A stretch of 64,000 nt of DNA, from the NCBI RefSeq assembly GCF_003945595.2, contig NW_024103729.1, positions 230,950 through 294,949 on the forward strand, written 5' to 3'. The notes under the pieces were generated by a model. It was not told the DNA's origin and ran no database searches. It worked only from the letters and a program-made list of their open reading frames with translations. Below are positions 38,908 through 49,880 of the stretch, piece after piece. The position numbers were made by a program, and so were the translations under genes. Source of the stretch: Pipra filicauda. Lineage: Eukaryota; Chordata; Aves; Passeriformes; Pipridae. Every line of letters begins with the position of its first letter. Within the stretch, counting starts at the first letter, position 1.

Positions 38908-38909
<2 letters not shown>

Positions 38910-38948
<39 letters not shown>
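38910..38948. repeat. T39 homopolymer
   Basis: Thirty-nine consecutive T followed by a short GA repeat. Confidence 0.85.
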
Positions 38949-39889
38949 CCTCTGTAAAAGAGAGAGAGAATTCTAAGCTGCTAGTGTGACACCACCCCCC
39001 ATTCCTTTGATACTTCTCTATTTTTTTGATAGATAGCAGGGAATTTTTCCCTATGAGAAATAATACAGTTTGCTTGGAAAAATCTGCAGGCAGATCCCCC
39101 TCAGAAATAAATTCCAGCCTTTTCTATTCAAAACATGGCTTTATTTTATTGCGACGACGTGGGGAGGAATGAGGATAATAAAGTTACTCGGTTCCTCCTC
39201 CCCCCTCCTCCCCACGCACTTTCAATGAGAAGCCAAAGTGCACTTCCCTTCCACTGGTCTCCTCTCGCCCAGTTTCTCCGGAGCTGCTCAGCGCACCGAG
39301 CCGGCCGGCGATGAGCAGCCCATCTTCGTTTGTCCGGGGGATGGGGAGGGAGAGGAAGAAAATGCAAGGAAAGAACTAAACACCAAGGAAAAGAGGAAAG
39401 GAAAAAAGGGGGGGAGAGGGGAAGGGACGGGGTCAGAACAGGACAAAAAGCACCAGCTTATTGGAAGGCACTTGTTAGCAATGGGAGGTGATGGTGCAGG
39501 AGCTGCACCCCGGGCACCCTCGGAGCCTCCAGCCCTTCCACCCGGGAGCTGTCTGGAAGCGATCACAGTCGGCTCACAACTAATAATGCCCTTCGCAGAG
39601 GTTTGGTCTGCGGTGCTCGCAGAAAATGCAACTTTTGCCCCATTGGTTAGCTAGGTGAATTAGCACACACTGCAACTGAACAGTACTTGACCTTTGCCTT
39701 TATGTTTGCTCAAATGTTTGCCTAAAACACAATCACCCTTGACAAGAGAGCATGCTACCGTGTGACACTGCCTATTCAATAGATAGATGTTCCCTGCCAC
39801 ACACAACCCAGTTCAGCATTTTAAATAGCTTAGGTATTTGTAAAAGCCGTATAAATTAATGTCTGATGATTGCCAGTTGCTGGTTAAAG

Positions 39890-39924
39890 AGCCGACTATT
39901 TAACACGTAGAATAAGAGTCGGCT
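39890..39924. repeat. Inverted repeat AGCCGACT ... AGTCGGCT
   Basis: Perfect 8-bp arms at 39890-39897 and 39917-39924 around a 19-base AT-rich loop. The same 8-mer AGCCGACT lies in the right arm region of the repeat at 26714-26768. Confidence 0.8.
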
Positions 39925-40390
39925 TAGAAACGCCCCAACCAGACCAAACCAAAGGACCGGCTGGACAGGGATATAAGGTCAGAAAAGCGAACTTGTGGCC
40001 ACGACGATCAACAGATTCTTATTGTGTCCCGTTCACAGCGTGGCTTGTCGAGCTGCACTAGCAGCTGGGCTTTGGGACCGGCTATGGCAAACATTGCGCG
40101 TATTACGGCACATATCCTCTCAGTTAGACGCTGTCCGGAGACTGCTGGCGGCAGAGATGTGCGGACTGAGATGCAATCGTGGACCTGAGAAATTCATAGG
40201 TGACTCAGGCGAAAGGATGGAGGCAGGCAGGTCACTCTGATGTAAATCTGACTTATCCCTCGTCTCACAAGCCTCTCTCGCTGAAATTGGGCAAACACCA
40301 CACAATTTTAGGGGGAAAAAAAAAAGTTGCCACTTGGCGAGAGTGTGTGAATTTGATCGCTGAAGCCTGTAGTCCAAGGCATCGCCCTGA

Positions 40391-43010
40391 ACCCTGCAAG
40401 GAAGAGACCTTGGAGCCGGTTACCGGGCAAGAGCCGGGCGGCTCTAGGTGGCTGCCGGACGGGCAGGGCGGCGGCCGGGGCTCCGCGTCAGAGGCGGCGG
40501 CAGGATGGGACGGGACGGGCAACGGCAGGGGGAATGGAGCAGAAAGCAGTCACCTTTCATAAAAACGGTCACCCTTCACATTTATCAGGCAGAGCATCAT
40601 TCATTAATAAAATGACACCTGATGTGCGGCTTTTGTTTCAAAGGATACTTTATTATTTGGAAAAGTGATTAAGGGGTTCTTTGGAACAGAATATTTATAC
40701 CAAATGCAGTTTCTGATGTAAGCGGATACCTGCACATCTTGCTAGTACTTCCAGTCAGTAAAATACTGTGCAGTCCAACAGGAAAACTACAAGTGATATT
40801 GCAAACAGTTGCTCTGCTTTGATTTACCTTTACTGTCTTCATCTGGAGACTTTTTTTTGATGATCAATTTTTTACTGTCTTTCAATTTTTGGAAACATCA
40901 CTTCCCCTCCTTCTCTCACTCTGTGTTTTATTTTCAAGGCGTGATTTAGTCAAGAGCATTTTGAAAAAAATTGATTCATGTTTATACGAACATCCTGCTT
41001 CAGATCCTACGTTAACTTGGCATTAAACCCGAGCAGATAGGCTGAAACCAGCAACAAAGCTTAAACAAAACGTTTGTTACAGGAGCAGGATTGAATGGCA
41101 CCGAGTGAAATATTCAGCTATTTCTCGTTGCCAGTTAGACAGAGAATTTATTTCTATAAATAATTTCAATTTTTTAAATCAACAATTATATTATCTCGTT
41201 TACAACCATGTAGAAAATGATGTTTAGAAAAATAGCAATCGGACTTCACAAATGAGATATTTGTAATCGAAAGGAATCCAAATCTAATTTATTTAGAGGC
41301 TGGGCTGCTCCCCAGTGAATGTACTTCCGATCACACGGACACGCGTGGGGTGCGTGTCATCCCTGTGCCCCCCGCGCCCCCCGGGTGGGTGCCGGAGTCA
41401 AACTGACGGCAAAGGTCAGAGCCTGCGGAGTGCCTTCCCCCGCTCCGCACGGAGCTCCTGCGCAGTGAGCACCCCTGGCTTGGCACTCCTCGGTTCGCTC
41501 TGCTCTGCTTTTTAACAGAGTCAAACTTGACCCCGTGGAACAACCTTCCCCACAGGCTGAAATGATACCTTGGATTCTTTGCCTCTGTGTGGCTGGGTTT
41601 TGATGTAGACACATGTTCACTTAAGCTTGTAAGTCACTAGTGACCTAGAATAACATAGCACGTACCCCTAGAGGCAAAACAACCGAAGTGAACTTTAAGG
41701 CCAGATGATATTCGAAGCGAAGTTGTGTGGAAACCGCCGGGACTCGTTTCAGCCACAGAAAACAGGGATCAAACCCGCGGAGACGGGCTATGCGTGGCTT
41801 CACCCACGCACAGCTGCACATGCCAGGCACCGCCTCGGCTTGTCGCGAAGGAACTCGTTGGAAAACTTCACCTGAAAGAAACGGAAATTGAGGAAGCACT
41901 TGAGGGAAACGGGCATCGACACCGGGAGAGTTTTTAGGAGTGTTTAGGTGTGTTTTCCACGATTTTGCTGGTATTTAGAGTCCTTTGGAAGGAGAAGTCA
42001 CTGGTTAAAGGAGAGACAGATTATTCTGCGCAGAGACTGTCAATAATTATTTCAAAACAAAACCATTTATTAAAAAAGGGAACAATCTCTATATCAGAAT
42101 TAAATATTTATATTCCTTTAGGTATAGAAAAGCAAGCGTGATTATTTTTTCCCTAGACCCAAGAAAAAATAATTTTAAATGTTATAACCTCGATTTTAAA
42201 TAAGGACTTGATATGTTCCCTTAGCGACTGTTGTTTTCGGCTAATTTTGGCCGAGAGCTCTTTTACATTTTTCAGCTTTTTCTGTGGAAAACGTAATTCT
42301 CTGTGCACTTCGAGAAAAGGTTTGAGGTGGTTTTTGGTTGGGTTTGGTGGTTTTTTTTATTTAGTTTGTTTGGGGGTTTTTTTGTTTGTTGTTTTTTTCC
42401 CCAGCAGCTCAATTCTGCTCAGAAATTCTGTTCGTTCTGTGCAGTAAAGAGCTCTTCCAGAGCAGAGGGCACAGCTCAACACCATCGCCTGTTTCAGGAA
42501 TACCCATATGGCTTGTTTTGCCTTTATATCTTTAATTTCTAAAGGATGAGTTTTGCTGGCAGGAAGATCAAGAAGTGTCTCTCTTCTATAATTGTTATGC
42601 TGTGCAGGTATCTGTAATTAGAATAAGACACCCAGCACAATGAGCATCTATTGTATGAGAGTTTGAAGCACGATAGTTCTTCTTCTGGTTCAGAATCGCT
42701 GCCTACAGTTATTCTCCGATTTCCGATGCCTATTATGTATACAATCGAGCCTATAATTACCTGCTGATTCTTTGTAGTAGTTAAAGAGAGTTTGTACTGC
42801 TCGGGCAATATTGTCCAGTCGTTATGTCTCCAGAAGCTGTCATGAAAGCCTGAATATACTCTGTACAGTCTGCAAGTAATCAATGAAATTTACGATCTCG
42901 ACCCCCCCTCCACTCCAGGCACATTTCCTGTCCAAACAAGAAAAATTGAGATATGAAGGTGTCTGGGTCTCCACAGCACCTCTTACATGGTGGCTTTGGA
43001 AGGCAAATGA
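40391..43010. other. Gene desert with CNE-like blocks
   Basis: No gene recognised. Small GC-rich patches at 40420-40545 and 41340-41520. Long AT-rich unique stretches at 40560-41290 and 42540-42960; the latter holds a cluster of SOX-type sites listed separately. Confidence 0.4.
42600..42830. promoter_or_regulatory. Candidate neural enhancer with SOX-type sites
   Basis: Within 200 bp: ACAAT (42637-42641) facing ATTGT (42650-42654), then TACAATC near 42739 and a CAATATTGT near 42808, plus TAATTA and TAATTAC cores. Repeat-free. Several SOX sites beside homeodomain sites suggest a SOX-regulated neural enhancer; this is inference from motifs. Confidence 0.4.
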
Positions 43011-43019
43011 GTGACAGGC

Positions 43020-43470
43020 TCTGTAGTTACACACGTAGCGAGAGTGGGGTGGGAATTTCCGTCGGGACAGACCTCCGTGCGCGTTGAGATCCCGACGAGC
43101 CGCGGGGGCCAGGGCGCACCGAGGGGCTCTCCCCGCCCCATCTGTCGGCGAGACCCCCTGACCACGGTGCCCGGGGGGACCCCGCTGTTTCCCCGGGGGG
43201 CGGCGGGCGCTGCCCCGCGTGGGGCCGGGCTCTGCTCCCTGGCCCCTTCCCCCGCGCGTTTGCCGGTAGCGGGTGAAGGGTCCAGGTGTGGAGGGCGGGG
43301 CGGCGGCAGGCTTGTGACCCGCACGGCGACACCGCGGTCGTTCCCTATGAGCTCTGTCGGCTGCGGGGGGCCGACGACTCCGGCCCCAGCCGTATCCCCT
43401 GGTCCTGTCCCCTGCGCTGAAGTCACCGTGGAGACACCGCCTCCCCGCGCCCCCGACTCTGTTCAGGGCC
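43020..43470. promoter_or_regulatory. Orphan CpG island
   Basis: About 450 bp of dense CG sequence. Open frames occur in several phases and none resembles a known protein. Confidence 0.5.
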
Positions 43471-46240
43471 GTGCATGGCTCTCCATGCACCCCAAAACCA
43501 CGGTCAGGCCGTTGCTTCCCCAAGCCACCTCCGCGGATGCCCCCAGCATGTGTATTCCAGGGGTGATGCAGCCCGGCGGGACACAGGGCTTTCAGTGGAG
43601 ATGGGAGTCAACCCATCTCCCTGCCGGGTGCACTTCCACCAGTCCCCCCGCAAAGCCGTCGGAAGCATGTCTATGTGTATGAGGGGGAGGGCTTCCGGCA
43701 TCTCACTGCTGCCCTAAACACCGACCCTCTCCGGCTTTTTGCAAACTCTGTTATTAAAGCAACATTAAGGGAGTGTTCATAATTGTACAGTTAAAAGGCA
43801 TGGCTGATGACTCTTAGCCCAGAACGTCGGATCAGGGTAACAGTCCTCCTCCCCTTAAAGACTGGGGGGGGGGGGGTAGAGAGGAGAGCCTGAAGTTTGA
43901 CTAAGACTCTCATAAAAAAGAGAGAAAAAAGAGAAAAAAAGAGAAAGGCGTCCATAGGCTGCCACAATGGTGAATCTGCCCTGACCCAACAATTAATCTT
44001 GGGAAGAGAATGTGACCAGATAGGGTGGGAATTCGATTCCCCCGGAGTGGGGGGCAGGACAGGAGGAAGAGGGAAGGGGAATTGATCTTGGGCCCCAGGC
44101 CTGCCACATCTTCTTCCAATGGTTGTCTTTCAGAGAGTTGAAATATAGCCCCCTCCCATCCTGCTCCCTTCTCTCCAAAGCCCGGGTACTGCCTTTAAGT
44201 GGATGGTGTGGTCTCCAAGTCCTCCCAGTGCCATGCAAAACCACCATCTCAGTAACCATTTTTATGGTAGACTCAGTTCTGCAGTTTCTGGGCACAGATC
44301 CTGAGGCATGGGGATGCCCCGCATGGTAAAGGGTCAACTCCTGGGCACTGAACTGAGGGTTTGTGTGGGCATGGCATGGGACTGGGGTTCAAATATCCAA
44401 TGCAGGTTGTAGGCAATAGCTAGGACACACTTGTAAAGTTTAGATGATGCCAGGCAGATGCAGCAGTAGAGACTTGGCTGCCTCCACATACTGGATGGTG
44501 CACCCAGAGCATCCCAATTGTGATCTACACCCAGACCTGAAAATGTAATGGCACACTGCTGGGACATGCAGCGCTATAACACTCCTTTGTGCCCACCCAC
44601 GTGTCTTCCATGCTCGAAAAAGGCTGTGTCACCTCTACTTCATGTCCGTGTGACATAAAGACTGGAGCGAGGGCCCTGAGTGTCAGGAAACCTTCCCAGT
44701 CCCAGTCCCTGCTTACAGCTCTCCAGTGAGGGTTGCATCTGCCTCCAATTGCAGTCCACAGCAAATGTTCCCCAGCAGAACAAACCCAGAGAGAGGGTAT
44801 GATGCCCTTATTCTAAATTACTGATTTCAACTAGGAATTTTGAAACTGGTGATTTTCTTTCAAAAATAACTAAGAAAAGGTAGCCAGAGAGAGAACAAGC
44901 TCTCACCAAGGATGTCTGAGCTTCCTGAATAAACCTTCCTCTAACTTCACTGTCTCCCAAACCCACCATATTCTCTTGCCCAGAAATTGACTCCTGCTAA
45001 GTAGGAAACCAGTCTGTCGTGGAGTTAATCAGTGAATCGTGCAGGAACACGTTTTAGCCAGGGCACCAAAGCCAGTGTAACCGATACAGCACAGACCAAT
45101 CATTTCTGTTGTTTCCTTTGCTGGCATTTTACTCAAAGGAAGTAACTGTAATGCAATCCTTTTGGAGAAATCAACACTTCCCACTGTTTGAAGCAAGGCA
45201 AGGAACCGAGCTGAGTTCAAATCATGAGGATTAATTCTGGGAGGATTACTTGCATGAAGTCACATGTGAACCCAACCAGCCACTTGTCCTCCTAGAAAGA
45301 ACCAGAACTAGACCCAGTTTTTCATCTAGGATTATTTATAGCCTGTCCTACACATGCATGACAATGCTTGTTGCCACTTACAAACAAAGAAATGAAATGC
45401 GTACTGGTTTGTTTGCATGGACGATCCAGTTTCTTTTCCAAGATTTCAGCATCTCAGGACCTCACACGGTCCGGAATTGTCTGATTTCTTAGAAAAGGGT
45501 GTTAGTCTCACATTCATGCCTCTAACGTTTACACAAAATCATGACTTGGAAAAGAGCACCATTTTGTATCATTCATTAAAATATAATGTGATGGGCATGC
45601 TGTTAGTTGCATGAATCTGTTATTAACATCAGCATTTATTAGGTTTGAGTGATCTTATCTGGGCCCTAAGCAAGGGTCACTGCTACCCCAGTGGTGTCCT
45701 AGGCCCAGCAGGTGGGAAGGCCCCAGTAGGAGAGCTCTGTAGGAGAGCTCTCAGGGCCAAGTCTGGGGAGTAGGGGACACCCAGGCTGGGCAGCACCCGT
45801 ACTTTTTCCTGGCTGCTGGGGAGGGGGAGGAGGAGGGGAAAGGGAGGGGGAGGCCTTTGGCACACGCCATGCCCAGGGTTGTCAGGGCTGGAGAGAGCCC
45901 AACACATGAATAAACTACCCTCCTTTCCTGCCCCTGCAATCCTCAGGCACAAAAGTAGACCCAAATTATAAAAGCCTGTTCTGTGCATCAGCAACAACAA
46001 CAAAAAAAAAGACCCCTATTCTCCCCTGACTTTGTTCTTTTGATTTTTTATAGATCAAAGGCAGGATAGAGAAAAAAAAATTGGCAGGCGAAGATAGACA
46101 TTGTTCTAGTGACAAGATGAGGGTCCCGAAAGGAGAATGCTTGCTCCATCGGAAGTGGCTGCGTGGCAAAGGGAGAAACCTCACTTTTCAAGCCCCTTTG
46201 CGATGCATTGTCTTTGGGGCTGGCGCTGCTGCCATACAGT
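43471..46240. other. CpG-poor interval inside the CpG-rich domain
   Basis: No gene recognised. A G13 run lies at about 43864-43876. Between about 44.05 and 46.1 kb CG dinucleotides are scarce, unlike the DNA to either side, and the base composition is mixed. It could be an old transposon insertion that I cannot classify. Confidence 0.4.
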
Positions 46241-46243
46241 AGG

Positions 46244-46257
46244 GTCCCCATGGCAAC
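46244..46257 (-). promoter_or_regulatory. RFX-type X-box
   Basis: The reverse strand reads GTTGCCATGGGGAC, a close match to the RFX X-box (GTTGCCATGG plus a second half site). It lies 5 bases from a CTG repeat. No promoter or gene is visible nearby, so a distal regulatory site is the likeliest reading. Confidence 0.5.
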
Positions 46258-46262
46258 GCAAC

Positions 46263-46283
46263 CTGCTGCTGCTGCTGCTGCTG
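46263..46283. repeat. (CTG)7 trinucleotide repeat
   Basis: Seven uninterrupted CTG units in noncoding DNA next to an RFX-type X-box. Confidence 0.9.
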
Positions 46284-46289
46284 CCCCTC

Positions 46290-49200
46290 TTCCAGAGTTG
46301 AAGGCACTGAAAGGCAGCTGAAGTGACTGGGCTTAAAGAGCAACAGAATAAACAATATTTTGATTCATTGGGAGAAGAGAGAGAGGCTCCCGCCCCCCCA
46401 CCCCCGCCCCCCGACCCATGAATGCTGGCATTGTCCATGCTTTTCTGAATCTGATTTACCATATCATAACCCCTAGGAAGAAGAAAACATCAATATCCCG
46501 AAGGAATGGAGATGTTTCTATGGAAAACCTAGGAATTTTAGTCCATAACAGATCTGGTGTAAAAATCAAAGAGATCAAAGGCGGCGCTCCCAGGAGTATA
46601 GATGCGTCTCTGAATTAAAGATGGACGATGCAGACTACAAAGTACTTTTTTTCCACCCTTCTTTATTCAGGCCTCTGTTTCCATTTCAAGGGAGGCGCTG
46701 TCCCAACATCATATCTGAGCCCAGACAGTCACCGCGAACAATGCTCGCAAAGGGGGAGAAACGCTAAAGAAAGCAAATCATAACAACCATCCGGCCTGGC
46801 AGGATTGTTTCCATTACAAACCCGAGTGCAACAATTAATTACGAAACTGAGAAAAAAAAAAAAAGGAAGGAGGGAGAGGCTCAAGTGAAGCGATTAATAT
46901 AGATGGCAAAGGCTGCGGGGATTGGTGCTCGCGGCTCTGTGGTTTGGGGGGCAGGTTGGCTGCTCTCCACCGCCCCCCGCATCCCAGCATCCCAGGCGGG
47001 CGGACCCCCGGGCTCTCAGCACCTCCCCACCGGCTGCCCTGGCCACGGGGGTTCAGTACGAGGTGGGGCAGATCTACCTGCGCAGGTGCGGGCTCTGCCC
47101 ACGGAGGGTGAACGCGGCCATGCGTGCCCTCTGAGCCGGGCAGGATGCTGCACTCGTGACCGATGGGCAGCTCCTAGGGTGGCTCTGGATCTTCTCAGGC
47201 TGGCACCAATCCACCGAGTGCCACAAACAAAGCAAAAACACATTTAAAACGTGACGGGGACAGTCAGCTCGCCTATCTACCAGCAGTCACTCCACGTGCG
47301 GCCCGGATCCTCTGTGCCAACCGGAGCGATGCCGGCGACACGGCTGTCCCCTTGGGGTGCGGGTTACCTTACATACTCATGTCCCCGCCCAACCACTCTT
47401 CCGAAAGCTGAAGCTTTTTCCGTGCGGACATCCCTGGGCCTTTTTTTCCCGTGACTTTGAAGCGTGGGGGGAGAAACGCGCTGTTTAGAGCCCAAGAAGA
47501 TGAATATTAGAGAAGTCAATTAAGTTGTTTGGAAACACATGTAGGAAAAAAAAACCCCTCTGGGACTACTGTTATCAAGAAAGCCAATTAAAATGGTTTG
47601 ATAAGCATATGTATTAGCAACAAGTGTAGCACAGAGGTCAGAAACAACACTAAGTAAACAGAGTTGACAGAAGAGTGAATCTTTTGTGGCGGGTGCGCAG
47701 CTGTCCGGCCTCCCTTTGTCCGGGCGGAGGCTGGGTGCACGCTCCCTGCTGCCCTCTCCCCAACTCAATGCACAAAAACAGATTGGGATGTTCTGCATGC
47801 ATAGGCAACATTGCAGCTCCAGTCCTCCCTTTTCTGTTCCTTCTTTAGGAGACAGGGCTCTCCAGACATTTTTTCCTGACAGTAACAAAGCGGGGCTGTA
47901 AAACAGTTCAGAATAGGAGGGGAGAAAGAAGAGAAAGGAGTCCCCGAGGGGGAAAAAAGCGCCATGTCATGGGACAAAAGAATAGGAAGTTGAAAATAGA
48001 AATAAAACTGAAAGCAAGAATTATCTTGTTAAACAGAGGTGCTTTTTTTTGTCCAGAGTCGTCTTTGTGAAAGTTTTTAAAGTATCACGACGTGGAACAA
48101 GTGTGTAAGTCCCCACACATACTTCAGTCAAAGATTCATGAGCTTCCGAGAGCCTTGATGGCTTATTTATGTGTCAGCAAATTCTGCAGCTTAAGTACGT
48201 TTTAAAAAACAGACCTAGGGTTAGTCGGAGCCCGCAGACATGTCTTTAAACGTGCGGGACGGGCAGGGGATTCCACTTAGGCCAAGGAAAGGAAGTGAAA
48301 AGATCAAGAAACAACGAGCCGGTTTCTTTTATTCCAAGTCTGGAGGATAAACACAGGCCAGGTTGCTTTCTGCCGAGCTCTGCTCACACAGAGACTGGAT
48401 GTAAACGCGTCAGGATGGTGCCGGGAACACCCCGTTCAGTGACAGAAAACACTCTTCCTAGCAGGCGAACTGAGGTGCCAGGGCTGAGCTGCCCCGGCCG
48501 TATCAGCCGGGCTGAGGTTCGGGGCTGACATCCAGGTAGTTTTCTCCCATGGGTGATCAGATAGATACTGTCGGGTGAGAAAGCATTATTTTCTCGGGCC
48601 ACCGCTTTCCAAGGAAAAGATACTCGTTTACGGGATGATGTCCCGGCATCACTACCTTGAACTCACCTTTGTTTCTGCACTTGTCTGAGAAAAAAACAGT
48701 TAAAAAAAGGGAGGGGGGAAGGAACCAAGCCGGGAGCAGCAACAAAGTTCTAAGAACAAACAGACCTCCTCTCTGACTCTGCTCATCCTCTCTGTCCAAT
48801 GTGGAGCCTTGATCGCCTTTCCCGAGAAACCTCGGACACAGCTTTTGTTAAACCGGACCTGACAGGGAAACCTCAGGAGAAGCAGCACAATTTCGTTCCC
48901 AGGGACAACACGTGTTGCCCAATGTTTCCCAAATTGTCTGCAATACTGTCAGAGTAGCTGCGGCGAGTGCCTTTTGCAGTCCCCTGAGAAAGTGATAGCT
49001 CTTGCGCGCTTTTGATCCTGGACTCTGGTTTAGTCAAGTTTCGGTTTGGAAAAGACAAATGCGAAATCCTAAATTTTATGACTTAGGGATCTGAATATGA
49101 ATCTTCGTTCTGGGCACAAGAACACACCAGCCCACTGCAAATCAGAGAGGGAAAATCATTATAGCCTGTCATTGGGGTTGTTCCGGCTTTGAAGCGGAGT

Positions 49201-49520
49201 CCAAGGGTAAACTTTTCTGATGAATCGAAGTCGTTAAATTTTAGTGCAGATGAGTTATGGCTGAGCTTCTAAAATAGTACAAATGTTTAATAAAAATCGT
49301 CTCATCTGTGGCCTTTTAGAATCGCCTTGTTTCACCAGCGAAAATTCAATTTGAGACATCTCACCCTTTTCTAAATGTCGTCTTCCCAGTAAACTCCATT
49401 TATTAACATTATCAATTTTCTTTTTCATGTCTGTCACTCTCATGATTTAAGGAGACTCTTTGTCTTAAAGATTTCACAATCGGAAAAAGCCGACTCGAGT
49501 CACACTGCTGCACGATTTCA
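46290..49520. other. Gene desert
   Basis: No gene recognised. A GC-rich patch lies at 46900-47220 and a C-rich run near 46390. The rest is AT-rich unique DNA with scattered TAATTAA motifs, for example around 46831-46842. Confidence 0.35.
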
Positions 49521-49529
49521 GAATCGCGG

Positions 49530-49880
49530 GCAAACAGCCCCTGGGGCGTGTGCGTCGCGGTAAAAGCCCGTCGAAGAGACACGCGGGGCCCGGTCCCGCC
49601 GGCCTGGCCGGCTGCGAGTGGGGGTGCGGGACCCCCGCATGCTCAGGTGGGAGCCGCGGGCGCGCTGCTCCGCGGGCTCTGCTCGGCCGCGGAGTGTCGG
49701 GCGGCTCTCGGGGCACCGCCCTAGGATGGATGTGCGTGTGCAGGGTCAGCTACCACCCGCTCTCAGCCCTCCCCAGCGCGGCCGGCCCGGGGCGAGGCAC
49801 CTTCCCCGGCGCCTCGCCCGCTCCCCCTGCCCGCCCGCGACAGCCGAAGCTCTGGGGTGGGTAGAGCGCGCATCGACATG
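49530..49880. promoter_or_regulatory. Orphan CpG island
   Basis: About 350 bp of dense CG sequence, preceded at about 49491-49500 by the perfect palindrome GACTCGAGTC. No gene is supported. Confidence 0.5.

Larger units (their letters stand above)
36641..40390. other. Gene desert, AT-rich with simple repeats
   Basis: No gene recognised. It contains several simple repeats listed separately, a TTTA-rich stretch at about 38700-38735, and the inverted repeat at 39890-39924. The block 36890-37160 is unique and enhancer-like by motif content. Confidence 0.4.
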
